Source of the DNA: Mycolicibacillus koreensis | GTDB taxonomy: Bacteria > Actinomycetota > Actinomycetes > Mycobacteriales > Mycobacteriaceae | Direction of reading: 5' to 3' | Assembly: GCF_002104795.1 (NCBI RefSeq) | Contig: NZ_NCXO01000022.1 | Coordinates: 1 to 62,577, forward strand | Length of the DNA stretch: 62,577 bases | In this document: in pieces, positions 27,011-35,843 of the stretch | Position numbering within the stretch: the stretch's first letter is position 1 | Layout of the letters: each line of letters begins with the position of its first letter | Position numbers and translations under genes: made by a program | The notes under the pieces: generated by a model | Database searches by the model: none | Told to the model about the DNA's origin: nothing | The model's input: only the letters and a program-made list of their open reading frames with translations

Positions 27011-27700
27011 GTGGCTGAGCAGCCCGACCCGACCGCCCCCGAGGACACCCCCGAGGACACCGCCGAGAACACCGAGGTGGCTGAGACCGCTGAGGACGCT
27101 GAGCCCGCCGAGGACGCTGAGCCCGCCGAGGACGCTGAGGCCATCTCGGCGGCGCGCACCACCGCGGCCGGCGCCCCGGCGACGGTGTTCTCCAGGGCCG
27201 CGGCGGCGGCGCGCTCCCGCCCGGCGCAGTCGTGGCTTCGGGTCGCGGTGGCCGCCGCGGTGTTCGTCGGGGCGTTCGCCCTCGCCGGGGGGCTGGGCTA
27301 CCAGCTGTGGCGCCAGCACGTGGTGACCCGTGCCGGTGAACAGGCCGAGCAGACCGCGGTCGACTACGCCGCGGTATTGACCAGCATCAGCTCCGAGCAC
27401 GTCGACGAGAACTTCACCACGATCCTCAACGGCGCCACCGGGGAGTTCAAGGACATGTACGCCGAGGCCTCGATGGATCTGCGTGACGTGCTGTTGGAGA
27501 CCGATTCCGGCGCCGAGAGCGCGGTGATCGATTCGGCCATCCAGTCCGCGTCCGCCGATCAGGTGGTGCTGCTGTTGATGGTCGACCAGAAGGTGACCAA
27601 CAGCCAGATGGAGGAGCCCCGCACCGACAGCCTGCGGATGAAGATGACCATGGACAACATCGACGGCCGGTGGCTGGCCAGCAAGGTCGAACTGCCATGA
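27011..27700 (+). CDS. Mce-associated membrane protein (Mas type)
   Basis: A 229-residue protein. Residues 1-75 are acidic and repetitive: the unit AEPAED is coded by two exact 18-base tandem copies at 27098-27133. One membrane segment near residues 77-97 (VAAAVFVGAFALAGGLGYQLW) is followed by the Mas domain (GATGEFKDMYAEASMDLRDV, ending NIDGRWLASKVELP). It resembles the divergent protein at 16030 in domain layout and closing motif, suggesting an old duplication around this operon. The start is a GTG preceded by CGAAGGAGACCG. Products of this kind support assembly or stability of the Mce complex. Confidence 0.88.
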   Translation: MAEQPDPTAPEDTPEDTAENTEVAETAEDAEPAEDAEPAEDAEAISAARTTAAGAPATVFSRAAAAARSRPAQSWLRVAVAAAVFVGAFALAGGLGYQLWRQHVVTRAGEQAEQTAVDYAAVLTSISSEHVDENFTTILNGATGEFKDMYAEASMDLRDVLLETDSGAESAVIDSAIQSASADQVVLLLMVDQKVTNSQMEEPRTDSLRMKMTMDNIDGRWLASKVELP

Positions 27701-27740
27701 GCCGAGCCAACCCGGGTAGACGACGGTAGGAGACCGTGAC

Positions 27741-28526
27741 ATGTGGATGACCCGATTTGTGGTGAGTGCGGCGCTGGCGGTGGGCACCCTGGTGGCCGCC
27801 CCGTCGGCCGCGGCGTCGGCGCCGTCGTTCTGCGAGGATCTCGGCGGCTCGTTCGACGGGCACTTCTGCAACACCGAAGTGCACTCGGAACGCAACGCCA
27901 CCCGCTACATCCACATGGCGGTGCCCGGCGACCTCATCGAGCACCCGACCGCCGGCCCGCCGATCCGCGACTATCTGACCAAACTGTTCACCAACTGGCG
28001 CTCCAAGGGCGCCTCGATGGTGCAGGACAGCTTCGGCAACGAGAACTACGAGATCTTCCAGCACGGTAACGCGTTGAGCGCAGTGTTCCACGAGGACTAC
28101 CACGCCGATGGACCGTGGATCAACAACGCCTACAAGACGTTCACCTTCGACATGGCCCAAGGCCGGCAGTTGCAGCTGCCCGATGTGTTCAAGGACGGGG
28201 TCGACCCGTATGCGGAGATCCCGGTGCTGGGCAACCAGTACATCGTCGAGGCGCTGGACCGGGCGTTTTGGGAGCACTCCCCCGGCAGCTATCCCTTCAC
28301 CCCGGACCGGTGGACACCGGACAAGGCGTTCTCCGGCGGCTACCGGTCGTGGGCGTTGACCCCCACCGAGCTGATCCTGTACATGCCCGACTACCCGGTC
28401 GGCCACGATTCGCCGGTCCAGTACGACCAGCTGCAGCAGTGGTCGATGGACGGCGGCAACGTGCAGGCCCACATCCCGCTGTCGGCGTTGGCCGCGATCC
28501 TGCGCCCGGAGTACGGCGGCGCCTGA
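27741..28526 (+). CDS. MPT64/RsiV-like secreted protein (DUF3298)
   Basis: A 261-residue secreted protein with a 24-residue signal peptide (MTRFVVSAALAVGTLVAAPS). The mature part opens with FCEDLGGSFDGHFCNTEV, a cysteine pair placed as in the M. tuberculosis antigen MPT64 (YCEELKG...). It ends in a DUF3298-type region: TPTELILYMPDYPVG, a strand, then ALAAILRP. RsiV/DUF3298 domains bind small ligands or proteins at the cell surface. It is the last gene of the second mce operon, 40 bases after mas with a GTAGGAG ribosome site. In M. tuberculosis mpt64 also lies near an mce cluster (mce3), so the association may be functional. Confidence 0.82.
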   Translation: MWMTRFVVSAALAVGTLVAAPSAAASAPSFCEDLGGSFDGHFCNTEVHSERNATRYIHMAVPGDLIEHPTAGPPIRDYLTKLFTNWRSKGASMVQDSFGNENYEIFQHGNALSAVFHEDYHADGPWINNAYKTFTFDMAQGRQLQLPDVFKDGVDPYAEIPVLGNQYIVEALDRAFWEHSPGSYPFTPDRWTPDKAFSGGYRSWALTPTELILYMPDYPVGHDSPVQYDQLQQWSMDGGNVQAHIPLSALAAILRPEYGGA

Positions 28527-28541
28527 GTCCCGCCGCCCGCA

Positions 28542-28574
28542 ACTGCTTCAGAATCGCTTCAGAACTGCTTCAGA
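28542..28574. repeat. 11-bp tandem repeat (three units) at the junction of the two mce operons
   Basis: The units ACTGCTTCAGA, ATCGCTTCAGA and ACTGCTTCAGA lie back to back in the 43-base gap between the two convergent operons. The last unit runs into the final codons of mam1D, and each unit carries a TGA read leftward (TTCTGA). No hairpin terminator is visible. Confidence 0.8.
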
Positions 28575-29250
28575 ACTGCGGGGTGAGGCTGAAGTTGGTG
28601 ATCGGCTCCAGCCGGGCCACCCGCCAGCGGTTGGCGTCGCGACGCAACGTCACCACATAGGAGCGGTACTGCAACCCGGGGATGTCCTTGGTCTGCGGGC
28701 TCGACCAGGTGGTGTTGGTGTAGACCAGGGCGCGGGCGTCGTCACCGTTGACGGTGTCGACCGCCACCCCCACCACCTCGCTGTCCAGGCTGATCTCGGC
28801 CTGCCGGTAGCGCACGGCGATCGCCTCGATGTCCTTGCGGTACTGGGCGGCCAGGTCACCGGTGAGGTAGTCGGCCACCCGGTCGGGCAGGGTGCCGATG
28901 TCCTCGGGGGTGTAGGTCCACAGGGTGGTGATCGCGGTGGTCGCCGCGCGCGCCACCTGCAGTCGGGTGGTCACCGCCGCCCGGTCGGCGAGATACGGCT
29001 GCACCGCCGCCCCGGCCCAGGCGCCGGCACCGATGACGGCCGCGACCGCCAGCCCCAACGCCGCGGCGCTCACCCGCGCGCGACGCCGCCCGGCCGGCCG
29101 GTCCGGTTCGGTGGGCTCGGCGTCGGTCGGCTCGCTGTCGGCAGAATCGGTGTCGGTCGGCTCGGCCTGCCCCTCGGTCTCACCCTCGCTCTGAGCCTCG
29201 CTCTGATCCTCGGTCTCGGCGGCGGGCGCGGTGGACTCGTCGTCGCTCAC
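28570..29250 (-). CDS. mam1D: Mce1-associated protein D (Rv0178-like)
   Basis: A 226-residue membrane protein. An acidic Glu/Thr/Asp-rich N-terminal 55 residues precedes a membrane segment (near residues 62-83). The outer domain (TYTPEDIGTLPDRVADYLTG, then WRVARLEPITNF) is of the Mce-associated NTF2-like type. The GTG at 29250 is chosen because its GTGA overlap with the previous stop repeats the pattern of the two genes before it. An ATG at 29280 would add 10 residues. It is the last gene of the mce1 operon, equal in place and size to M. tuberculosis Rv0178 (244 residues). Confidence 0.88.
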   Translation of the reverse strand: MSDDESTAPAAETEDQSEAQSEGETEGQAEPTDTDSADSEPTDAEPTEPDRPAGRRRARVSAAALGLAVAAVIGAGAWAGAAVQPYLADRAAVTTRLQVARAATTAITTLWTYTPEDIGTLPDRVADYLTGDLAAQYRKDIEAIAVRYRQAEISLDSEVVGVAVDTVNGDDARALVYTNTTWSSPQTKDIPGLQYRSYVVTLRRDANRWRVARLEPITNFSLTPQF

Positions 29251-29837
29251 GCCACCGGGCTCAGGTTGCTGATCTTCCACCGGTCCCCCTCCTGTCGCAG
29301 TGTCTCCAGGACCCGTTCCGTCGGTTCGGCCACCGTGTTGCCGTCCTCATCCTTGATCGCCCGGCGCACCACCACCAGCACATCGGCGCTGCCGTCGTCG
29401 TTCCACCGTTCCAGCCCGGCGGCCAGCACCGTCGCCTCGATCTGCGGGCCCTTGGCGACCTGGATCAAGATGGCATTCTGCTCCTGCTCCCACCACTGGC
29501 CGAACTCACCGGTGACCTGCGCGGTCATCCGGTCCACGTAGCGGTTGGCGCCGAACTCGCCGGTCGGGTCCGGGGACATGAACTCCACGGTGAACGAGCG
29601 CGCCACATCGAGCACCGCGGCTTCCTGGGTGGTGGTGCGGTGATGCCGTTCGTGCGGGATCACGATCGCCACCCCGGCGGCCAGCGCCGCCACCATGAGC
29701 AGGGCGGCGGCCACCCCGGCGGCCACCAGCCCGCGGTCGCGGGGCCGGCGTGCCGCCGCTGCCGACGCATCGGCGGCTTCGCCGGCGTCGAACGCCGGCA
29801 CCGGGTGCGCCCCGGTGACCCGGCGCCGGGGGCTCAC
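29247..29837 (-). CDS. mam1C: Mce1-associated protein C (Rv0177-like)
   Basis: A 196-residue membrane protein. A short basic and Ala-rich cytosolic part is followed by one membrane segment (GLVAAGVAAALLMVAALAAG, near residues 36-58). The outer domain includes VARSFTVEFMSPD and closes with EGDRWKISNLSPVA. The GTG at 29837 overlaps the mam1B stop by 4 bases. Size and order match M. tuberculosis Rv0177 (184 residues). Mam proteins of mce1 are thought to support assembly and stability of the complex. Confidence 0.88.
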   Translation of the reverse strand: MSPRRRVTGAHPVPAFDAGEAADASAAAARRPRDRGLVAAGVAAALLMVAALAAGVAIVIPHERHHRTTTQEAAVLDVARSFTVEFMSPDPTGEFGANRYVDRMTAQVTGEFGQWWEQEQNAILIQVAKGPQIEATVLAAGLERWNDDGSADVLVVVRRAIKDEDGNTVAEPTERVLETLRQEGDRWKISNLSPVA

Positions 29838-30847
29838 GGGCCGTCCTTGTCGGGCGGTGGCGGCGCCTCCGGGCGGCTGTTGGGGAAGATCGTGGCCCCG
29901 TCGATGAGCCACCGTCCGGCGTCACGCACGAACTGCACCTGCGCGGTCGCGGTGCTGATCCACACCGCGGGCGGCTCGCCGATCTCCCCCCGCAGATAGA
30001 TCAGCATGCTGGCCTTCTGCGGCGAGGCCGACAGCACCGCGCTGTTGGGCACGATATAGGTGTGCCGGGCCGGGTTCTCCCGGGCCTGCTGCTGCGCGGC
30101 GTCGAGTTCGTCGCGATAGGCCGGTGTGGTCAAGCCGGCGGCCCGGGCGAAATCCTCATCGAGGGTGTCGGGGCTGTAGCTGAGCAGATCCACCATGAGC
30201 TGCGGGCCCGCCCGGCTGATCTCGGCGCGCGCCTGCTCGACGGCGTTCTCCTGGCGGTACACCAGCAGATAGCTGGTGGCCGCGGTGGCCACGCACAGCC
30301 CGGAGGCCACCGCCAGCACGATCAGCACCGCCCGCCGCGGCGCGGGTGGGCGCGGCACCACCGGGTGCACCCGGGTGGCGGTGAGCAGGTCGGCGACGGT
30401 GCGCCCGTCACCGTCCCACAGTGGCCAGAACCACCCCACCGGCAGCGGCAGGGTGTCGAGCAGATGGGCGAGTTCGCGCGCCAGCAGCCGGCCCGGCCCG
30501 ACCGGGGCGCCGCCGGGGCCGGTCACCCGCACCCCGACCAGCCGGCGGCCCAGGGTCCAGCCGGTGACCGCCGCGACGAGCACCCGCTGACCGGACACCG
30601 CGAGCACACTCACCCCGAGCACGCCCAGCCAGATCCACCACCACGGCCCGGGCCCCGGCGTGGTGAGCCACGCCAGCGCCGCGCAGCCGGCGACCCCCAG
30701 CCCGACGAGCGCGTCGACGGCGAACGCGGTGGCCCGGGCCGACCAGGGGGCCACCGCCGCGATCGGGGTGCCGGTCGGCTCCGGGGCGCCGGAATCGAGG
30801 TCGACCGCCGCGGTGGTCGTGATCTCCGCGGTCCCGGTGGTGCTCAC
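29834..30847 (-). CDS. mam1B: Mce1-associated protein B with RDD domain (Rv0176-like)
   Basis: A 337-residue protein in two parts. Residues about 35-155 are an RDD-type membrane domain: the ARATAFAVDALVGLGVAG segment with its Arg and Asp, then GWTLGRRLVGVRV, and the loop GDGRTVADLLTATRV. A further membrane segment near residue 180 leads to a Mas-like outer domain ending in VRDAGRWLIDGATIFP. The GTG at 30847 is preferred over longer upstream frames because it overlaps the mam1A stop by 4 bases. It matches Rv0176 (322 residues). Confidence 0.9.
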   Translation of the reverse strand: MSTTGTAEITTTAAVDLDSGAPEPTGTPIAAVAPWSARATAFAVDALVGLGVAGCAALAWLTTPGPGPWWWIWLGVLGVSVLAVSGQRVLVAAVTGWTLGRRLVGVRVTGPGGAPVGPGRLLARELAHLLDTLPLPVGWFWPLWDGDGRTVADLLTATRVHPVVPRPPAPRRAVLIVLAVASGLCVATAATSYLLVYRQENAVEQARAEISRAGPQLMVDLLSYSPDTLDEDFARAAGLTTPAYRDELDAAQQQARENPARHTYIVPNSAVLSASPQKASMLIYLRGEIGEPPAVWISTATAQVQFVRDAGRWLIDGATIFPNSRPEAPPPPDKDGP

Positions 30848-31518
30848 TGGGAGACCTGGGCGACGTCGGCGACCTTGTACTGACCGTTGTCGGGGGCCAT
30901 GTTGACCCGCAGCCGGTAGTTCACCTGCTGATTGGTCGAGGACACGAACACCTTGAACGCGGCGAGCACATCGATCGACCCGTTGTCGTGGTGGCGCTCG
31001 ACCGCGGTGTGCATGTCGCGCATCTCCACGTGCACGTTGCCGGTGGCGTACGCCTCGGCGGCCACGCTGATCCACAGCGGCGCCTGCGCCAGGAACGCGC
31101 CGGTGGCGCATTCGAGGACCTTGCGCTGATTGGCGTCCATGGTGGCCGGGTCCGGGGCGTGGATGGCCAGCAGACAATCCTCGGCGGCCGACATCGCGGC
31201 GAGGTCGGCGGCGGTGGCGGCCTCATTCTGCTGATGGGCCCGGTACGCCAGATAGCCGCCGGCACCCACCGCGGCGGCGACCAGCACCAGCACCACGCCG
31301 ATACCGGCCAGCCAGCGCCCACGCAGGCGCGACGGCGGTGCCGCGCTCACCGCGGCGGATTCGGCGTCCTCGGTCTCCGCGGACGTGCCGGTCTCCGCGG
31401 GCGTGTCGTTCTCCGCGGGCGTGCCGGTGTCCTCGGCGAGACCAGCGTCCTCGGGGGCACCGGAGTCGGCGGCGGCATCGGTGGGGGTCAACTGACCGGG
31501 GCCAGCATCTCCTTCCAT
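30844..31518 (-). CDS. mam1A: Mce1-associated protein A (Rv0175-like)
   Basis: A 224-residue membrane protein. A Thr/Ala/Glu-rich N-terminal 65 residues holds near-repeats such as GTPAENDTPAETGTSAET. One membrane segment (WLAGIGVVLVLVAAAVGAGG) follows. The outer Mas domain includes AEDCLLAIHAPD and the closing QYKVADVAQVSQ. It overlaps the end of mce1F by 31 bases, an unusually long overlap. It matches Rv0175 (213 residues) in order and size. Confidence 0.9.
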   Translation of the reverse strand: MEGDAGPGQLTPTDAAADSGAPEDAGLAEDTGTPAENDTPAETGTSAETEDAESAAVSAAPPSRLRGRWLAGIGVVLVLVAAAVGAGGYLAYRAHQQNEAATAADLAAMSAAEDCLLAIHAPDPATMDANQRKVLECATGAFLAQAPLWISVAAEAYATGNVHVEMRDMHTAVERHHDNGSIDVLAAFKVFVSSTNQQVNYRLRVNMAPDNGQYKVADVAQVSQ

Positions 31519-33068
31519 CCGTCGTCTCCTGTGTCGGTCGAGTTGTCGATGTGATATCTCACCCCGTCGGGTCCGACCAGCTCACCGCTGGACGGGGTGT
31601 AGACCGCGGCGGCCGGCGCGGCACTGGGGGTGTACACACACGGGTTGGGCTGCTGCCCGTTGCACTGCACGGTACCCGATCCGGGCCGGGTCACCGGGTC
31701 GTTGATGACGCTGCTCTTGCCGCCCGGCGACGCCGGCGGGGGCAGCTTGTCGGCCGGCGCCGGGTTCATCCCGTTGTTCACCGACGGCGCCGGGATCACC
31801 CGGCCCGGGTCGACGGGCTGGTCGCAGCGGGCGCCGGGGGCCGGGCAGTTGCGGTACTGCTCGGGGTCGCCGTACCACGGGTTGGTGCCCAGCGGCTCGT
31901 ACGGCTCGTCGCTGCGGCACTCCTTAGGGGTGGCGGCACGCTTCTCGGGCACGTCGGCGCACGGGATGTTGCGCGCCCCGCGCACCACGTTGGCGGGGGT
32001 GTCCTTGGGGATCTTGCAGTACAGCCCCGACGGCGCCGGTTCGGAACTGGTGTCCGCCGGGGGGCGCCACTCGGAGGCCGGCAGGAAACCGGTCATGCAC
32101 GGCGGCGGCTGGTTGATCGTCAGTCCCAGGTCCAGCAGTGCGCGGGCCTCGTTCTCATAGGGTGCGGTCACCGCCTGCGCCGAGGCCGCCTCCTGCGGGA
32201 ACGCCACCAGCATCGCCTCCACATAGGGCCGGTACCGCTTGAGGATGTCCAGCACGATCGCGGTGTTGGCCAGGGTCTGCGGCAACGTGTCGCGCATCCC
32301 GCCCATCACCTCGTTGAGCTGGTCGGCCGACGTCGCCGCCTGCGGCAGCAGCCGGCGCAGTGCGGCATCCTTCTGCGCCGACTGGGTGGCGAGCACATTG
32401 AGGTTCGTCGCCCAGCGCTCGATGGCGTCACCGGAGTCGACCTGGCTGTCGAGGATCGGCCCGACGTTGTCGACGATGTCGTTGATGTCGGCGATGTTGG
32501 TCTGGAAATCCCCGGCGATCGCCTGGGTGGAGTCGACGAGCCGTTGCAGCGCCGGGCCGAGCCCGCCGACCGCCACCGCGGTCTCGTCGAGCAACTCGCC
32601 GACCTTCTCCTTGGGCAGCGCGGCCAGCATCCGGTTGGCCTCGTCGAGGATCGGCCCGATCGGCGCGGGCACCGTCGTATCGGTGATGACCGCGTTCTCG
32701 GCGAGCAGTTTGTCGGTGGTGCCGGCCGAGACCAGGTCCAGGTACTGCTCGCCGACCGCGGACACCGAATGCACGTGGGCGGAGGCGTCGGCCGGGATCT
32801 TGTATTTGCTGTCGAGGCGCAGGGTGGCCACCGCGCCCTCCTCGGTGGGTTCCACCGAGGTGACCTTGCCGACCGTGATGCCCTGGTAGGTGACGTTGGA
32901 GGTGGCGTACAGCCCGCCCGAGGAGGGCAGCTCGGCGGTCAGCGTGTACTGGCCGATCCCCATCAGGCTGGGGATCCGCAGGTAGTACCAGCCCAGCGCC
33001 AGGAACGCCGCCAGCGTGATCACCGCGAACAGCACCAGTTGGCGTTTGATGAACGGGGTCAACAGCAT
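31488..33068 (-). CDS. mce1F: Mce1F lipid-transport protein
   Basis: A 526-residue Mce protein (M. tuberculosis Mce1F has 515). The anchor lies near residues 10-30 and the MlaD domain contains TYQGITVGKVTSVEPTEEG and SAVGEQYLDLVS. A long helical region follows, and the last 170 residues are rich in Pro, Gly and Cys pairs. Mce1 imports long-chain fatty acids across the mycobacterial envelope. Mce1F caps the A-F series. Its end overlaps mam1A. Confidence 0.95.
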   Translation of the reverse strand: MLLTPFIKRQLVLFAVITLAAFLALGWYYLRIPSLMGIGQYTLTAELPSSGGLYATSNVTYQGITVGKVTSVEPTEEGAVATLRLDSKYKIPADASAHVHSVSAVGEQYLDLVSAGTTDKLLAENAVITDTTVPAPIGPILDEANRMLAALPKEKVGELLDETAVAVGGLGPALQRLVDSTQAIAGDFQTNIADINDIVDNVGPILDSQVDSGDAIERWATNLNVLATQSAQKDAALRRLLPQAATSADQLNEVMGGMRDTLPQTLANTAIVLDILKRYRPYVEAMLVAFPQEAASAQAVTAPYENEARALLDLGLTINQPPPCMTGFLPASEWRPPADTSSEPAPSGLYCKIPKDTPANVVRGARNIPCADVPEKRAATPKECRSDEPYEPLGTNPWYGDPEQYRNCPAPGARCDQPVDPGRVIPAPSVNNGMNPAPADKLPPPASPGGKSSVINDPVTRPGSGTVQCNGQQPNPCVYTPSAAPAAAVYTPSSGELVGPDGVRYHIDNSTDTGDDGWKEMLAPVS

Positions 33069-33072
33069 CGCT

Positions 33073-34239
33073 TTAGTCCTCCGCCCGCTCGATCAGGGGT
33101 CCGCCCTCGGCGCTGAGCGGGTTCGGCGTGAACCGCACGTCCGGGCGCATCGTCGCCGGGTCGCGGCCCCAGGACTGTTCCAGCGCGCGCAGCATCCCGG
33201 AGAGCCCGGTGCCGGAGAGGATCGCGTTGTCGACGGTGCTCAACGTCATGTCCACCATCAGCGACACGTTGATGTAGTCACCGCGGATCGCGATCGGCAC
33301 CCCGTTGATCTCGAACGGCAGGGTCACCATCAGATCCAGCGCCCCGGAGAGATACGGCGATCCGCGGCCCAGTTGTTTGAGCGGACGCTGCAGCAACTCC
33401 AGGTCCTTGCCGAGCGGTCCGCGCGCGGCACTCAACGTCTCGTCGGCCGCCCCGGAGAACCGGCCCACCGCGTCGATCGCGTTGGTGAACAGTTCCCGCT
33501 GATCGGCGTAGTGGTTGATCAACGGCGGCACCTCCACCAGCAACCGGTCGAGGGTGTCGTTGCGCCCGGCGACGTAGCTGAACAGCCGGTTGGTCGCGTC
33601 GATGGCGTGGGTGATGTCGTCGCGCTGATCGTTGAGTTCGCGGGTGAACGTGTCGAGTTTGCCCAAGAAGTCGTGGATCGCCTCGGCGCGCCCGTCGAGC
33701 AGGTAGGTCAGCTCGTTGGAGAGCACCTCGAGGTTGGGCACCCCGCCGCCGCGCAGAATCAACGCGAGGCTCGCCAGGGTGCGTTCCATGTTCGGGTAGG
33801 CCGACGCCCGCTCCAGCGGAATCAGGTCGCCGTCACCGAGTCGCTCCGGGGACGGGTCGGCCGGCACGGCCAACTCCACGTGCTGGGAGCCCAGCAGGCT
33901 GGTCTGACCGATCTTGGCGGTGACGTTACGCGGCAGCACCACATCCTTGTCCAGGCCCAACGTGAGCGTGGCGACCCAGTTCTTCAGCTCGATCTTGCGG
34001 ACCGTGCCCACGTGCACGTCGGCGACCAGCACCCGGCTGTTGCCGTTGAGCGCCAACGTGTTGGGCACCTGCACCTCCACGGTGTAGGAGCCGGGTCCGC
34101 TGCCGGGCCCGCCCGGCAGGCTGACGTTGGCGATGCCGCGCCAGCCGCAGGAGCTGAGCATCAGCGCCGCGGCCAGCAGCGCGACCAGTTGGACCACCCG
34201 GCGGGCCGGACGGCGGCGGCGGTCGACGGTGGCGATCAC
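33073..34239 (-). CDS. mce1E: Mce1E lipoprotein (LprK)
   Basis: A 388-residue lipoprotein, the E subunit of Mce1 (M. tuberculosis LprK, 390 residues). The GTG at 34239 overlaps the mce1D stop (GTGA). The signal peptide ends LMLSSCGW with the acylated Cys31. The MlaD domain follows (NSRVLVADVHVGTVRKIELK and IGQTSLLGSQHVELAVP), then a helical region. There is no Pro-rich tail. Much longer frames upstream run inside mce1D and are not used. Confidence 0.95.
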   Translation of the reverse strand: MIATVDRRRRPARRVVQLVALLAAALMLSSCGWRGIANVSLPGGPGSGPGSYTVEVQVPNTLALNGNSRVLVADVHVGTVRKIELKNWVATLTLGLDKDVVLPRNVTAKIGQTSLLGSQHVELAVPADPSPERLGDGDLIPLERASAYPNMERTLASLALILRGGGVPNLEVLSNELTYLLDGRAEAIHDFLGKLDTFTRELNDQRDDITHAIDATNRLFSYVAGRNDTLDRLLVEVPPLINHYADQRELFTNAIDAVGRFSGAADETLSAARGPLGKDLELLQRPLKQLGRGSPYLSGALDLMVTLPFEINGVPIAIRGDYINVSLMVDMTLSTVDNAILSGTGLSGMLRALEQSWGRDPATMRPDVRFTPNPLSAEGGPLIERAED

Positions 34240-35843
34240 GGTGCGGCTCCTGGGATCTCTCCGCGCGGGACCCCGCCGGGACCGGGCCCGGTCATCGGGG
34301 ACGGCACCTGCGCCGCCGGCGGCGGCATTCCGGGGCTGACCTCCGGGGGACCGGCCGGGATCGGGCCGGGCTGCGGGTACCACGGCGGCGGCAGCGGGCT
34401 GTGCTGATCGTAGGCGTCCGGCGGGCCGGCCATGTTCTGCCCGCCGGTGGGCGGGATGATGTTGGGCCCGCCCATCAACTCGGCCAGCGACTCCGGGGTG
34501 AGCAGGTTCGCGGTGGCCGGTTGCACCTGCACGCCCTGCATGCCCGGCGCGACGACCCAGCCGGGCTCGCTGTTGCGGTGCGACCACATGGTGTCCGGGG
34601 AGAAGATGCCCGGCACTGTGGTGTCCTTGTAGCCCGGCGGCGGGCGCAGCCGCTCCTCGGAGTAGGCGACCATCTTCGGCAGCGTCGCCGCCGAGGAGAA
34701 CAGGTTCATCCCGAACGGCGGGAAGTTGAACTTGATCGCGTCGAGGATCGGCGCCAGGTACTGCGCGCACAGCTCGGCGGACTCCTGGTAGCCCAGCCGG
34801 CTGCCGGCCTGGATCGAGCTGCAGATGAACGCCATCGGGTTGGCGAAGTTGGTGATCACCGGCACCTGCACGATCGCACCGTTGACCGGGTGGTAGATGC
34901 CGTTGAGGTTGCCCTGCAGCGACGGGTAGACCATCAGGCTGGTCTCGAACCCGTCCAGCGGTTCGGGCTGCACCAATTCGGTGGTGACGTTGTAGAGGTT
35001 CTGCACGTCGTGGGTGAGCACTTCGCTGTTCTCGTCGAGGAACCCGCGCAGCGTCGGCAGCAGCTCATCGACCTGCTCGATGGCGTTGGCCAGTTCCTGA
35101 TCGGAGTTGCTCAGGTTGGTGGTGAACTGGGCGAGGTTGTTGTTCAACGCCACGAACTGCTGGTCGCTGTGGTGCAGGGCGTTGACGAACAGCGCCAGGC
35201 TGCGCACCACCGCGAAGAAGTCGCCGCGGCCCTCGTTGAGTGCGGTCAGCGCCGTCGACAGGCTGTTGAGACTGCGGTTGATCTGTTCGCCCTTGCCGGC
35301 CAGTCCGTCGGCCAGCGATTCGATGACGTCGCCGATCGGCCCCTTGTCGTCGGGGTCGTCGGGGTCGGGACCGAATCCGGTGTCGCGATCGAGGATCTTC
35401 GACAGCTCGCCGCGCAGCGCGTCCCACTCCACCGGCACCTCGGTGCGCTCGATCGGGATGACCGCCTTGTCGGCCAGGGTGGGACCGCCGGTGTAGGCGG
35501 GGGTCAGCTGGATCTCGCGGGAGGCGACCAGGGTCGGGTTGAGGATGACCGCGGAGACCTCGGCGGGCACCTTGAATTTGGTCTTGTAGTGGAACGTCAC
35601 CTTCATCTGGTCCCCGGCGGGTTCGATCTTGTCGATCGAGCCGACCGGCACCCCCATGATCTGCACGGTGTCACCCGGGTACAGCGCGTTGGTCTGGGTG
35701 AAGTAGGCGACCACGGTGTGCGAGGTGAGTTTGCGGTACAGCTGCAGACCGGCCAGCGCGGCCACCAACGCCACTACCAGCACCACCACCGCGATCACCA
35801 GCGACCGGCGGGGGTTGTCACGCAAGTTGGTCAGGGTGCTCAC
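34236..35843 (-). CDS. mce1D: Mce1D lipid-transport protein
   Basis: A 535-residue Mce protein (M. tuberculosis Mce1D about 530). It has an anchor near residues 15-35 and an MlaD domain with YPGDTVQIMGVPVGSIDKIE and VASREIQLTPAYTGG. A helical region is followed by a C-terminal Pro/Gly-rich tail of about 100 residues (LPPPWYPQPGPIPAGPPE). Four-base overlaps on both sides bind it to mce1C and mce1E. Confidence 0.95.
   Translation of the reverse strand: MSTLTNLRDNPRRSLVIAVVVLVVALVAALAGLQLYRKLTSHTVVAYFTQTNALYPGDTVQIMGVPVGSIDKIEPAGDQMKVTFHYKTKFKVPAEVSAVILNPTLVASREIQLTPAYTGGPTLADKAVIPIERTEVPVEWDALRGELSKILDRDTGFGPDPDDPDDKGPIGDVIESLADGLAGKGEQINRSLNSLSTALTALNEGRGDFFAVVRSLALFVNALHHSDQQFVALNNNLAQFTTNLSNSDQELANAIEQVDELLPTLRGFLDENSEVLTHDVQNLYNVTTELVQPEPLDGFETSLMVYPSLQGNLNGIYHPVNGAIVQVPVITNFANPMAFICSSIQAGSRLGYQESAELCAQYLAPILDAIKFNFPPFGMNLFSSAATLPKMVAYSEERLRPPPGYKDTTVPGIFSPDTMWSHRNSEPGWVVAPGMQGVQVQPATANLLTPESLAELMGGPNIIPPTGGQNMAGPPDAYDQHSPLPPPWYPQPGPIPAGPPEVSPGMPPPAAQVPSPMTGPGPGGVPRGEIPGAAP

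Noticed and set aside
27098..27133. Tandem 18-bp repeat as a CRISPR-like array
   Set aside because: The units are adjacent without spacers and encode an in-frame acidic AEPAED repeat of a Mas protein.
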